A stretch of DNA of 64,000 nt from Mariniblastus sp. (GCA_022447605.1 JAKVBG010000001.1:62001-126000); one strand, 5' to 3'. Shown: positions 45,528 to 54,022, counted from the first letter of the stretch. The notes: generated by a model from the sequence alone, not told the origin. A program made the numbers and translations.

Positions 45528-45907
45528 GCATGACGCACGCATCTGTCCGCTGCGCCTCTTCGGAACTGAGGCCAACCATCTGTTACGGCTAAGGAAAACA
45601 GACGGGTATTCATCATGGCTGACCGGATCCCCTGGCAACGTCCCATTAACAACCCTGATGGGGGGCTGGTTTTTGGTTTTCTATCGCACATTTCTGCAAA
45701 ACCGGCAGCGAGACGTTCCTTGCCACGACTGCCGGTTTAGGCCGCTGTCGGGGCATCTCATAATCAAAATGGATCGCCAATATCGAGCTGCAACGAAAAA
45801 TAGGAGAATCGTCCCTTAAGCTACCCCTAAGCTATTGACCGGGCCTAAAAACCGATAATACTAACGAGCGTCGGGTCGCCAGAAATCGAGTTAAATATCT
45901 TGGCTAA
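45528..45907. other. Structured-looking leader region before the metal-themed cluster
   Basis: No convincing gene is seen. The region contains several short hairpins: GCCTC...GAGGC (near 45554), TCTGTT...AACAGA (near 45580) and CCCAT...ATGGG (near 45645), the last followed by a T-rich stretch. It then has a direct repeat with a putative promoter. I recognise no riboswitch family. It could be a regulated leader or simply a terminator plus promoter. Confidence 0.35.
45817..45861 (+). promoter_or_regulatory. Direct repeat TAAGCTA x2 with overlapping promoter candidate
   Basis: TAAGCTA occurs at 45817-45823 and again at 45828-45834, an 11-base period. It is followed at once by TTGACC (45835-45840) and TAATAC (45856-45861), spaced 15 bases apart. 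An 11-base direct repeat next to a -35 is the pattern bound by OmpR/PhoB-type activators. The ATG at 45908 is 46 bases downstream of the -10. Confidence 0.35.
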
Positions 45908-46285
45908 ATGATGCGGGTTTCGCAAACTGCAATTCTTGTTTTTACCGGTTACCTGGTTCTATTACTGAACCTGGGTTCCTCGCTGCATCACTCGCATTTC
46001 TTTGGTTTTCACTCCCACGCTCAAAACCAAAAACTCGAGGCCAGACCTTCAGGCTGTTGTTCCTGCCACGCTTCTGGTTCCTCCTCGACAGAGCAGCCAC
46101 TCGCCATCGGCTCTGATCACGATTGCACCCTTTGCAAATTCTTTGATCAGTATCAGGTCACGGCAGACTGGCCCGCCCCCTTGGAGTGTGCGCCGCAGAT
46201 TCAACGCTGCCGAACCATTCAACCAGCTCTCATTTTCGGCAAAGCCTTCAAGCCGAGCGCCCGCGGACCGCCGTCCATCGTCTAG
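45908..46285 (+). CDS. Small exported Cys/His-rich protein, possible metal binder
   Basis: The 125-aa protein starts with a hydrophobic signal or anchor (about 7-25, TAILVFTGYLVLLLNLGSS). A His-rich stretch follows (LHHSHFFGFHSHAQ), then Cys-rich segments (SGCCSCHASG; HDCTLCKFFDQYQ). The spacing suggests metal binding, perhaps zinc. One CxxCH-like arrangement is seen (CCSCH). No family is recognised with certainty. It is the first gene after a putative promoter and upstream of DUF1559, PEP-CTERM and MerC-like genes. Confidence 0.6.
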   Translation: MMRVSQTAILVFTGYLVLLLNLGSSLHHSHFFGFHSHAQNQKLEARPSGCCSCHASGSSSTEQPLAIGSDHDCTLCKFFDQYQVTADWPAPLECAPQIQRCRTIQPALIFGKAFKPSARGPPSIV

Positions 46286-46680
46286 CGATCGACTGCGCTC
46301 TATCCCGATGTCGACAGGCCCCCGTTCATTCTGGGTCCTGCTCCCGCTGGTTGGTGCGTCTTCTTTGCTTTCGAGTCGCCACTCGCAATGTAGATTCCCA
46401 CAAATCTGAAGCGGACGCGCCCGTTTGCAGAACAAGCTGTAATAAGACTCATTCCATTTTCGGTTGGCCACCCAACTTTCAGAACAACGATGTTAGCTCA
46501 AATCCCAGTATTCATTCACCCGTCGTGGGCCCCCGCTAAAGTCTGGCGGCCCGACATTCCGCCCGGACAGCACGGGACGCCCTCGACGGCTTTTATTGAT
46601 GCTGAAAAGAAATTGACTCCCCTTCATCCAAAACGAAATGTTATCCAACTCATCCCACATCTCATTTCAAGGAGCAATTC
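46286..46680. other. Intergenic region before the DUF1559 gene, no gene recognised
   Basis: The 395 bases hold no convincing ORF; the track ORF at 46490 overlaps the next gene and has no motif. GAAATG (46635) and CATTTC (46663) form an inverted pair 22 bases apart just before the start, too far apart for a compact operator. Confidence 0.35.
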
Positions 46681-47778
46681 GTGTTATCAAAAAAACCTTT
46701 GAAACCTGCCACTCCAAGCGGATTTACGCTCGTGGAGTTATTGGTCGTCATCGCAATCATTGGAATCTTGATCGGCATGCTCCTGCCGGCTGTGCAGGCA
46801 GTGCGAGCAGCAGCGAGGCGAACCACCTGCGCTAACAATATCCGGCAAATCGCCTTGGCCGTGCATAACTATGAATCGGCCAATCAACAGTTCCCCGTCA
46901 ATCAGATCGGTCCCGGAGTTTTTGATTCCGACCTGGGTGGCAACGAGACAGGCTATTACAGCTGGCTCGTCCCACTGCTGCCGTACATTGAACAAAACAA
47001 CCTGCATGATTCCTTTGATCTTCGTTACAACAACGGTGATGGCGACAGCTACAAAGTAAGCAACACGCATCATAACGCCCCGGCGGTGGCGACCCTCGTA
47101 ACGACGTTCATGTGCCCCTCCGACTTCCCGAACCTGGAGAATGCGATCATCCTTGGCTCGGCCAACCCGGCACCCAGTAGTTATGCCGGCAACGCTGGCT
47201 GGCCGTCTTACGCCACCGGCTACGCCGAAGAGCGATCCACACCCGGCCGCCACAATGGTGCCATCGCATTAATCCACCCTTCGGCACCCGTTTCCTGGCA
47301 TACCAGAACCGTTGGCATGAACAGCTTTCGAGACGGCACCTCGAACACGGCCCTGTTGGCGGAACGTCTGATCCAGTCGGGCAATAGCGCCCAGGCCATC
47401 AACGAGGGGGACAAACGCCTCCGATCGCTACACATTCTAGAGCGTTACGAAGTTCTGGATGAAATTATTGATCAGATGTCGAGCTCCCACGCACACGTTT
47501 TTGAATCAGCCCACATTGGGCGATCATGGTCGAGCGGGACGCCATTGGTCGCGCCCACGTACATGCATGTGCAACCCCCCAACTCGGTGATCGGACATTA
47601 CAACACCAGCATGGACGAAGGTGATTTTGTTGTGACGGCCAGTAGCCGTCACGCCAGTGGCGTCAACATGGCGCTGGTTGATGGATCAATACGATTTGTA
47701 ACAGATACCGTTTCGAAAGAAGTTTGGTGGGCCGCCGGCAGTCGGGACGACGGTCGAACCGAAACGATTTCGGATTAG
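46681..47778 (+). CDS. DUF1559 protein with type IV prepilin-like N-terminus
   Basis: The 365-aa protein starts at GTG 46681 with AAGGAG eight bases upstream. It has a short leader, then the prepilin cleavage/methylation motif GFTLVELLVVIAIIGILIGM, where cleavage after the Gly before FTLVE is expected. The DUF1559 domain follows: SWLVPLLPYIEQNNL, TFMCPSDFPN and, near the end, SRHASGVNMALVDGSIRFV. Planctomycetes carry many such proteins, thought to be pseudopilins or surface proteins. The prepilin-peptidase-like gene lies 1.9 kb downstream in the same direction. Confidence 0.95.
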   Translation: MLSKKPLKPATPSGFTLVELLVVIAIIGILIGMLLPAVQAVRAAARRTTCANNIRQIALAVHNYESANQQFPVNQIGPGVFDSDLGGNETGYYSWLVPLLPYIEQNNLHDSFDLRYNNGDGDSYKVSNTHHNAPAVATLVTTFMCPSDFPNLENAIILGSANPAPSSYAGNAGWPSYATGYAEERSTPGRHNGAIALIHPSAPVSWHTRTVGMNSFRDGTSNTALLAERLIQSGNSAQAINEGDKRLRSLHILERYEVLDEIIDQMSSSHAHVFESAHIGRSWSSGTPLVAPTYMHVQPPNSVIGHYNTSMDEGDFVVTASSRHASGVNMALVDGSIRFVTDTVSKEVWWAAGSRDDGRTETISD

Positions 47779-47815
47779 TTTTTTTGTTTTATTTTTTACA
47801 CCAGGAGATTTCAAA

Positions 47816-48598
47816 ATGAAATTGCGATGTCTTATTACGACAATCGCTCTGGCCATGATGACGACCTCTGCGTATGCCCAGCATGGGCATGCCGGGGATG
47901 TTGAATTCGGCTACGACGATATTTCAAACCCGACGGGCTTTGAAATTGAACACGATGAATTTACGAGTGACGGGCTTCTCTTCTACGAAAGCGAATTCGA
48001 AGAACTCGATCCGTTTAACCCCGGAGACTGGAGTTCAGACGAACCTGGTTTCACGACCGCATCGGCGGAAGGACTGTTGGTCAATGAGAATGACCAAATC
48101 TGGCTGCAAGCGATGGACGCGTCGAGCAATTCAAGCTTCGGTGTGGGCTATGTCAATTTTTACAACCCGGTCACAGATTCGCTGGAGGCAGTCGGGCGAC
48201 TTGGTGTCCTCGACAATTCTGCTTCGACATCGGACCTCACCCTGAATGGGGCTGGCATCGAGTCGGGAGAAAACCCCCAATTCATCGGATTGGGTGATGA
48301 TGAGGGAGATGTCCACGATCACCTGATTGTCGATCTGCTGGATGACAGTACGGCTGCCGTAGGTGCCTATGGCGTCCTATTCACGCTCCAAAGCGATTTC
48401 GCGACGGCTGACGGAACTATGGACTTAACTTCCGATCCTTTCTGGGTAATCTGGAATTACGGTATGGATGAAGAAGATTTTGACGAGTTCGCCTTGCCAA
48501 AATATGGTGCCGTAGAGGCAGTTCCTGAGCCTGCAACCATCAGCATGTTTGCGATTGGAATGGCTGCTATTATGATGCGACGACGCCGTCGTGCATAA
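47816..48598 (+). CDS. PEP-CTERM sorted extracellular protein, His/acid-rich N-terminus
   Basis: The 260-aa protein has a signal peptide (MKLRCLITTIALAMMTTSAY, cleaved near AYAQ). The mature N-terminus is HGHAGDVEFGYDD, and the middle is very acidic and beta-rich. It ends in a classic PEP-CTERM tail: VPEPATISMFAIGMAAIMM followed by RRRRRA, meant for exosortase cleavage. From memory it resembles the all3515-type Zur-repressed PEP-CTERM family, which would tie it to zinc; this is not verified. CCAGGAG precedes the ATG. A strong terminator follows the stop. Confidence 0.88.
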   Translation: MKLRCLITTIALAMMTTSAYAQHGHAGDVEFGYDDISNPTGFEIEHDEFTSDGLLFYESEFEELDPFNPGDWSSDEPGFTTASAEGLLVNENDQIWLQAMDASSNSSFGVGYVNFYNPVTDSLEAVGRLGVLDNSASTSDLTLNGAGIESGENPQFIGLGDDEGDVHDHLIVDLLDDSTAAVGAYGVLFTLQSDFATADGTMDLTSDPFWVIWNYGMDEEDFDEFALPKYGAVEAVPEPATISMFAIGMAAIMMRRRRRA

Positions 48599-48610
48599 AT
48601 GACTCCCCAA

Positions 48611-48655
48611 GGTAATGCCGCGGTCCGGTTATCCGGGCCGCGCTTACCTTTTTTT
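48611..48655 (+). terminator. Strong rho-independent terminator after the PEP-CTERM gene
   Basis: A long stem, GGTAA + GCGG-type + CCGG, with a TTAT loop and matching CCGG...CCGCG...TTACC, ends in seven T. It begins 12 bases after the stop codon at 48598. Confidence 0.93.
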
Positions 48656-48777
48656 GGTTCGACGAATCTGGAAATTTGGTGTATTCTACCCATTGGAGGA
48701 AATCCTCTCCGGGTACTCCCCGGGCCCCTCCACGGACCGATTATCACACACCTGCCAAAGGCTATACGGAAATCAAG

Positions 48778-49614
48778 ATGGCTTACGTCTCCAGAATCCT
48801 CGCCGGGACCATGGTTCCTCGCTTATGGACCAATTCTGCCTGGAGGGATTGGGTCGGCATTGTCGCGTCGATCGGCTGTGCGATCCACTGCGCCGCGATG
48901 CCATTTGTGATTGCCTACCTGCCGGCACTGGGACTGAGCTTCCTCGCCGATGAAGGATTCCATCAGTGGATGGCGCTGGCCTGCTTTTTGATCGCCATCG
49001 TCGCCTTCGTTCCCGGGCTGAGAAAGCATGGCAACTGGATTCCTATCTCCATTGCCACGGTTGGACTTTTCATGATCACCTTTGCCGCGATGGGCTGGGC
49101 CGGAGACTGCTGTCCGTCGTGTGAAGAAAACAAATTGGCCGCATCAGGTACAACCGCTACTCTGGGAGCAGGATGCGAGGATTGCGAAGATTGTGCAACC
49201 AGCGAGGCCAACGAAAACAATTTGGCCACGTTAGCTACAGCCACTTCTCTGGGAGCAGGATGCGAACATTGCGAAGATTGTGCAACCAGCGAGGCCAACG
49301 AAAACAATTTGGCCACGTTAGCTACAGCCGCTTCTCTGGGAGCAGGATGCGAGCATTGCGAAGATTGCTCAACCAGCGAGGCCAACCAGACCGTTCAATC
49401 TACAGACAACGGTTCCCGGATTGGTATTGAGGCTGAAGAGGAGGCAGCCCTGCTGCTGCTCTTAGCACCCTGGATCACGCCAATCGGCGGGTTGCTGCTG
49501 GTGTCGGCTCACCTTTGCAATCGGCGTTTCGGCTGCCTTTGCGGATGTTGTGGCGACGTTGCAGAACCCACTGCCATGGAATTGGATCACGAACCATTCA
49601 AGATGAAGGAATGA
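48778..49614 (+). CDS. MerC-domain-like membrane protein with tandem Cys-rich repeats
   Basis: The 278-aa protein starts at the ATG at 48778; the track start at 48676 lies in the previous terminator's downstream leader. Residues about 20-115 look like a MerC-type domain with TM helices and the conserved SIGCAIHCAAMPFVIAYLPAL and LACFLIAIVAFVPGL segments. Between the helices are three copies of a 29-residue repeat (GAGCEHCEDCATSEAN, third copy partial), each with a CxxCxxC cluster. A last TM segment (LLLLLAPWITPIGGLLLVSA) and a Cys-rich tail (RRFGCLCGCCGD) follow. A heavy-metal or zinc role is likely. Confidence 0.82.
   Translation: MAYVSRILAGTMVPRLWTNSAWRDWVGIVASIGCAIHCAAMPFVIAYLPALGLSFLADEGFHQWMALACFLIAIVAFVPGLRKHGNWIPISIATVGLFMITFAAMGWAGDCCPSCEENKLAASGTTATLGAGCEDCEDCATSEANENNLATLATATSLGAGCEHCEDCATSEANENNLATLATAASLGAGCEHCEDCSTSEANQTVQSTDNGSRIGIEAEEEAALLLLLAPWITPIGGLLLVSAHLCNRRFGCLCGCCGDVAEPTAMELDHEPFKMKE
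49165..49385 (+). repeat. 87-bp tandem repeat, about 2.5 copies, encoding Cys clusters
   Basis: Units begin at 49165, 49252 and 49339. The first two are nearly identical over 87 bases; the third matches for about 45 bases and then diverges. The unit is a multiple of three, so each adds one CxxCxxC cluster in frame. Confidence 0.93.
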
Positions 49615-49653
49615 GTCACGGATTCAATCAAAGGAGCCTGAGCCTCGATTAAC

Positions 49654-51144
49654 ATGAACCGGAATCAATCCAATCCCGCATGTCAATCGAATCCAAAACC
49701 GTTTCGGAAGCGGTTTTTCTTTGCGAACTCTGCCAATGCCTACCAAAGGTCTCTCACCGGCGAGTACGCTAATTTACTACTCGTTATCACATCTCCTCTG
49801 TTGCTGCTCTGGTTCGCCTATTCTGCATCAACGGGCCAATCCGAGCTTATCGCCCTGGTCGCCACTTCGGTGTTACTGGCCTCGCTGATGACGTTTCGTG
49901 GCTACCCCGCCGTGAGAAGTATTGTGTTGATCGCGATGACGGCCAATTTGTTCGCTCTGGTCATCAACCCGAACGTTTCCTTTGGGGAACCGGAGAAAGC
50001 GACCACGATCGTACCGACCTATGTTCTCCTGGCCTGCCTGTTGACCGCCAGTTTTTTTGAATCGAAAGCCTGGCTCCAGTCCTGCCCCCGTTCCACGCTG
50101 ATTAAACTCCTGGCATGGGGAACTCTCACCATCCCGGCAGGCCTGTACATCGTCGTGATCCCCCTGTTCGAATCCGTCTGGACCATGCTCGAGGGAGACG
50201 AAACGAAACTCGCCTTGCAGGACCCCAACTGGAATCTTCTCAATGAGATCACCTACCGGGCTGCCAAGTTTGGTATCTTTTCCGTTTTCGTGTACCTCGG
50301 CGCATGCGTCGGGAGTTTCCTGAATGTCGTCGCCTACTGCGTACCCAAGGGGGAAGGGATTGGCCTGCGGGATTCGAGGTGCCCCAAGTGCAACACCAAG
50401 CTCAGTCGGATCGATAACCTGCCGATCTTCAGCTACATCAACCTCAAGGCAAAGTGCCGAAGCTGCCAGGAACCGATCTCTATCCGTTACCTGGTCGTCG
50501 AGTTGATTGCGGCTACCATCTTTGGCTCGCTCTTCCTGTACGAGCTGGTCACGGGAGGGACGAATGTGCCATTACTGGGAGGGTTCCACGAAGGAATCCT
50601 GTGGGTGATCCTCTATCCGAAGTGGCCCGTGATCAGCGCCTATTTTCTGCACGCGTTTTTCATGTGTGCCGTATTGGTTCTAGCGCTTTTTGAATGGGAT
50701 CATCAACCACTCAAATGGACGTTTTCCATTTTTGTCGGGCTGATCTTCTTTCTCGCCACAGCGGCCTACCTGCCCATCCAACCGGTCCCACTGACCGATC
50801 ATCTGCCTGGGGTATCCCTGACCCTTTCACCCTGGGTAGGACAGTTTTTGAAAGTGGTTGTGGGGTGCTTGGCCGGTGCCGCGATTGGCCGCCTGCTGGC
50901 CATTGCGGTTGCGGCGGCAAAACCCTCGCTACTGACTTACTCGTTTTTCCTGACCGGCATGGTGCTCGGCTGGCAGGCCCTGCTGCAAGTGACAATCCTG
51001 TTTGGCATCTTGCTACTCATGGTGCGCGGTTCGACAAAATTGACCCGCTTACTGGAAGGCCGGCCGGTATCGGTCCTGCTGGTTGCCATTGCACTGCACC
51101 ACCCGTTCTGGAAGATCATCGCCGATGCGTGGCGATTCGATTGA
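49654..51144 (+). CDS. Prepilin-peptidase-like membrane protein, catalytic motif incomplete
   Basis: The 496-aa protein has about 10 TM helices. In the centre (about residues 225-290) it carries the prepilin-peptidase N-terminal module: GSFLNVVAYCVPKGEGI, a zinc motif CPKCNTKLSRIDNLPIFSYI and CRSCQEPISIRYLVVELI. True A24 peptidases need two Asp residues in TM helices, the second in a GxGD motif. I see one possible Asp (ALFEWDHQPL) but no GxGD motif downstream. It may be an atypical peptidase, or a paralogue with methyltransferase-like function only. It has a 120-residue N-terminal TM extension. AAAGGAG lies 17 bases before the ATG, a long spacing. Confidence 0.8.
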   Translation: MNRNQSNPACQSNPKPFRKRFFFANSANAYQRSLTGEYANLLLVITSPLLLLWFAYSASTGQSELIALVATSVLLASLMTFRGYPAVRSIVLIAMTANLFALVINPNVSFGEPEKATTIVPTYVLLACLLTASFFESKAWLQSCPRSTLIKLLAWGTLTIPAGLYIVVIPLFESVWTMLEGDETKLALQDPNWNLLNEITYRAAKFGIFSVFVYLGACVGSFLNVVAYCVPKGEGIGLRDSRCPKCNTKLSRIDNLPIFSYINLKAKCRSCQEPISIRYLVVELIAATIFGSLFLYELVTGGTNVPLLGGFHEGILWVILYPKWPVISAYFLHAFFMCAVLVLALFEWDHQPLKWTFSIFVGLIFFLATAAYLPIQPVPLTDHLPGVSLTLSPWVGQFLKVVVGCLAGAAIGRLLAIAVAAAKPSLLTYSFFLTGMVLGWQALLQVTILFGILLLMVRGSTKLTRLLEGRPVSVLLVAIALHHPFWKIIADAWRFD

Positions 51145-51186
51145 GCGCCGGGCGGCAGGAAAACGACGACCGGGAAAAGGGTGGAG

Positions 51187-51261
51187 TGGGCGATACAGGA
51201 CTCGAACCTGTGACCCCCTGCTTGTAAGGCAGGTGCTCTAAACCAACTGAGCTAATCGCCC
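51187..51261 (-). tRNA. tRNA-Val (UAC anticodon)
   Basis: The minus strand begins GGGCGATTAGCTCAGTTGG. The acceptor stem GGGCGAT pairs with ATCGCCC, discriminator A. The anticodon loop in CCTGC-CTTACAA-GCAGG gives TAC, and the T arm is CAGGTTCGAGTCCTG. The length is 75 nt; CCA is not encoded. Confidence 0.95.
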
Positions 51262-51420
51262 CAAAAAGTGAAGCATTAATCTATTGAATCGGCCTCGGTT
51301 CTGTCAATTGGCAAACCGGCAAGAACGGCCTGGTCGTGGCAGAAATCTACCAGGGCGCCCGTAGCCCGGACTTGGGGAACCTGAAAACCAGATCGGGCCG
51401 ATCGGTCGTGGTGGCACCCG

Positions 51421-51454
51421 CAAACAAAAAGCCGACCCGATTCAGGGCCGGCTT
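51421..51454 (-). terminator. Terminator downstream of the cytochrome c gene
   Basis: On the minus strand a stem AAGCCG(G)CCC / GGG(T)CGGCTT with a 6-base loop is followed by TTTGTTTG. It lies 40 bases after the stop of the 51494-51910 gene. Confidence 0.8.
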
Positions 51455-51493
51455 CGGGTGTACTGGAAACGGTGATCACCGAATCTCAACCGA

Positions 51494-51910
51494 TCACTCT
51501 GCCTGACCGGTTATCTCCTCTTTCTTGGTGATCCCCGGCATCGTACCACTCTTAATCAGTACATCGTACGTTTGACCATCCTTGTTCTTCAACTTCTGGA
51601 TCTTTTTCAGCGCCACAGTAAAGGCGGGAATCATGACTTCCTTCTCATACTTCTTTTTCTCTTCACCCTTTTTCGATTTAAACGTCGCGGAGATATCCTT
51701 CCCTTTGAACTCCTTGTCAAACAACTTGCCAAAGTCATTGCGCTGAGATTTCGGCTTCTTGTCGACGTGGCAGGCACTACAGCTGATCTTCATCGTCGTG
51801 TATTTTTTTCCCAGCTCTTTCTTGAAGGTTGTATGCGCTAGCGCGGGCGAGGAACCCAGGATTACCGCCATACCTGTCATCATCATTGCACAAAGAAAAA
51901 TCCGCTGCAT
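51494..51910 (-). CDS. Small exported monoheme c-type cytochrome-like protein
   Basis: The 138-aa protein has a signal peptide (CAMMMTGMAVILGSSPALAH, cleaved near ALA) and one heme-binding motif CSACH (about residue 44). The rest is Lys-rich (KSKKGEEKKKYEKEV). A single Met or His could be the distal ligand, but this is not clear. It would sit in the periplasm as an electron carrier or a heme-binding protein. AGGAGAG precedes the ATG at 51910. It has its own terminator and no functional neighbours. Confidence 0.82.
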   Translation of the reverse strand: MQRIFLCAMMMTGMAVILGSSPALAHTTFKKELGKKYTTMKISCSACHVDKKPKSQRNDFGKLFDKEFKGKDISATFKSKKGEEKKKYEKEVMIPAFTVALKKIQKLKNKDGQTYDVLIKSGTMPGITKKEEITGQAE

Positions 51911-52057
51911 GCTTTACTCTCCTGTACTGATCCCATGAACTCTTCTGTTGATATGGAGCCGTCCGACCTGGCTCCAACCGGCACCAACTAACAGACATCC
52001 CACCAGGTCCGCCTATCTATTATTCGTCTATTCTAATATAGAAACCGAAGCCGTTTT

Positions 52058-52084
52058 GAAAAGGAATTCTCAAAATCGAGAACT
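52058..52084 (-). terminator. Likely terminator of the small zinc-ribbon gene
   Basis: On the minus strand a 7-bp stem AGTTCTC / GAGAATT with loop GATTTT is followed by CCTTTTC. It begins at the base next to the stop codon of the 52085 gene. Confidence 0.5.
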
Positions 52085-52327
52085 CTAACGGGGATTTTTC
52101 TGGGGCCCAGAGACCTTTTCGGAATCCTGTAAATATTCCGTTTCGGTAAAGTTGATCCAGTAATTGACCGGATCCAACTCGGCAGCGGACTCGTTCGCGG
52201 GGTCATTGGCGGCAAATTCACGCCCGCAATGCTTGCAGCAGACCTGCTTGCCAAGGTAATTCAGATGAATCCGGGCCGAGCGACCACAAGCTGGACAAGG
52301 CTTCACAAAATAAGTCGAACCCGACAT
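52085..52327 (-). CDS. Small zinc-ribbon protein
   Basis: The 80-aa protein begins at the ATG at 52327, which has a full AAGGAGGTG Shine-Dalgarno at good spacing; the ORF-track start (10 residues earlier) has none. It has a four-Cys zinc ribbon, VKPCPACGRSARIHLNYLG then QVCCKHCGREF. The acidic tail includes LDPVNYWINFTETEYLQ. It is probably a nucleic-acid or protein-binding factor, but the target is unknown. Small ribbon proteins of this kind are common in planctomycetes. Confidence 0.75.
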   Translation of the reverse strand: MSGSTYFVKPCPACGRSARIHLNYLGKQVCCKHCGREFAANDPANESAAELDPVNYWINFTETEYLQDSEKVSGPQKNPR

Positions 52328-52456
52328 CAGCACCTCCTTGCTCGGACAGAAATCCACGATTTGAAACCGGCCCGATTATAGCCGATTTGGCTGAAATCTC
52401 CAAAACAGGAAACGGATCAGGCGTTCGTCCTTGACAACTGATTAACTGGCAAGGAT

Positions 52457-54022
52457 TTACGGAGAAATCCCTGCTTCACCGACCACCGGGCGGTCGTTGA
52501 CCGCAGGATGGCCATCCGCTTCCTCGCTGGAAACCGGCTCCAGCGAGTTGTCGTTGGCCACATCGATCAACAGGTCTTCCAGTTCCACCGTCAATTTCAA
52601 CAGGTTCGTGATCACGTCCTGACACGAAAATCGGCTATCCTTCCAGGCGGTTACCTTGATCCGCCCAAAAATTCTGCCATCGGCGATGACCGGCACCTCG
52701 GCATGCCATTCCTGGCTTTCACCCCGGTTCTGCCCTGGCTGCTTCCGAGTCGCGTGCAACGATTCATGGATCCAGGGCAAATTCAGATCAAACGTCAAAT
52801 CGTTGATCTCGTGCACATCTGCAAATTCACAAAGATGATCCCAGGCCAATTGCCAATCCCGGTTGCCCTGCAACTGCACCAACGACTGCTGAACCTGTTT
52901 GGCATTTTTGGAACCGGTCGAAAGAAATGTCATGCCGGCGTCCGCCATCCGCTTACTGACCAGCTGCAATTCAGCAATGCCAAATATACGACCGACGAAC
53001 ATGACAACGACGACCATTACGATTGAGATCACCGCGTATTCACTTTCCTGATACACGACGGCCAGGACGGCGCCTGCCGCGGTCGTCGCACACATCATGG
53101 CCAGCCACAACAGACTGAGGCGGGGTCCAAACCCACGTTTGGCCATCGTGTGGTGCATGTGCCCCCGATCGACCGTGTAGATACTTCGGCCAGTCAACCT
53201 GCGCCGGACAATCGCCGCAGCCGTATCGATAAACGGGATGGCCAACAATGCCAGCGGTGCAAAAAATGCGTAGGCCGTCGCCTGCTTGAAGGAACAGCGA
53301 ATGGCCAAGGCGGCCAACACGAAACCGATCAACATGCTGCCAGAATCGCCCAGGAAGACCTTGGCCGGCGGAAAGTTATATCGCAGGAACCCGGTCAAGG
53401 CACCCACCATGGCAAAGGCGATCGCCGCATCAAAGTACTTGCCACTCTGCAGGGACATTGCGCCCAGGGCCAGGCTGATGACGATCCCGATCGTGGTTGC
53501 GAAACCATCGGCTCCATCCAGCAAATTAACCGAGTTGATAGCAGCCAGCATCCAGACAAAGACAATGATCGCTGAGAACACTCCGAAATCGATCTGGAAT
53601 CCCCACAGCTGGGTACCCTCAATATGAAATCCAAAACTGACAAGGATCGTGATCGCAATGATCTGCCCCAGGAGTTTCTGACGTCCGCGTATCCCGATGC
53701 AATCATCGATGATGCCGACCAGCAGCAGGAACGAAGCGCCCAGGATCAACCCGAGGATCTCGGTGCTGTCATTGATCAGTGGGACCGGGTTATACCAATC
53801 CAACGGCAGATAGGTTCGCAGCCAGAGCGACAACGGGACCGCTGCCAGGATGGCATAAAAAATAGCCATTCCACCTACCATCGGGATCACCGAACGATGT
53901 AATTTGCGATTTTCGTCCGGATGATCTACCAGACCGAGAGGTTCGGCAAAACGACCGAACAGCGGCACCAGCCACAAGGCCAGAGCGGCTGCGATCAATA
54001 ATGTGAACAATGATAAGATCAT
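52457..54022 (-). CDS. WecA/TagO-like polyprenyl-phosphate GlcNAc-1-phosphate transferase
   Basis: The 521-aa membrane enzyme would start polysaccharide synthesis by moving a sugar-1-phosphate to undecaprenyl phosphate. Family motifs are present: GLVDHPDENRKLHRSVIPMVGGMA, GIIDDCIGIRGRQKLLGQ, NSVNLLDGADGFATT, FLGDSGSMLIGF and GRSIYTVDRGHMHHTM. The first ~350 residues are membrane-spanning; the last ~170 are a soluble extension not usual in WecA. It follows the O-antigen ligase gene on the same strand after 54 bases. It could equally initiate O-antigen, teichoic-like or exopolysaccharide chains. Confidence 0.9.
   Translation of the reverse strand: MILSLFTLLIAAALALWLVPLFGRFAEPLGLVDHPDENRKLHRSVIPMVGGMAIFYAILAAVPLSLWLRTYLPLDWYNPVPLINDSTEILGLILGASFLLLVGIIDDCIGIRGRQKLLGQIIAITILVSFGFHIEGTQLWGFQIDFGVFSAIIVFVWMLAAINSVNLLDGADGFATTIGIVISLALGAMSLQSGKYFDAAIAFAMVGALTGFLRYNFPPAKVFLGDSGSMLIGFVLAALAIRCSFKQATAYAFFAPLALLAIPFIDTAAAIVRRRLTGRSIYTVDRGHMHHTMAKRGFGPRLSLLWLAMMCATTAAGAVLAVVYQESEYAVISIVMVVVVMFVGRIFGIAELQLVSKRMADAGMTFLSTGSKNAKQVQQSLVQLQGNRDWQLAWDHLCEFADVHEINDLTFDLNLPWIHESLHATRKQPGQNRGESQEWHAEVPVIADGRIFGRIKVTAWKDSRFSCQDVITNLLKLTVELEDLLIDVANDNSLEPVSSEEADGHPAVNDRPVVGEAGISP

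Noticed and set aside
45526-45819. 97-aa ORF in the leader region
   Set aside because: It overlaps hairpins and has no motif, no signal peptide and no good ribosome binding site.
46635-46668. GAAATG...CATTTC as a Zur-type operator
   Set aside because: The half-sites are 22 bases apart, too far for a Zur box, and the centre is not palindromic.
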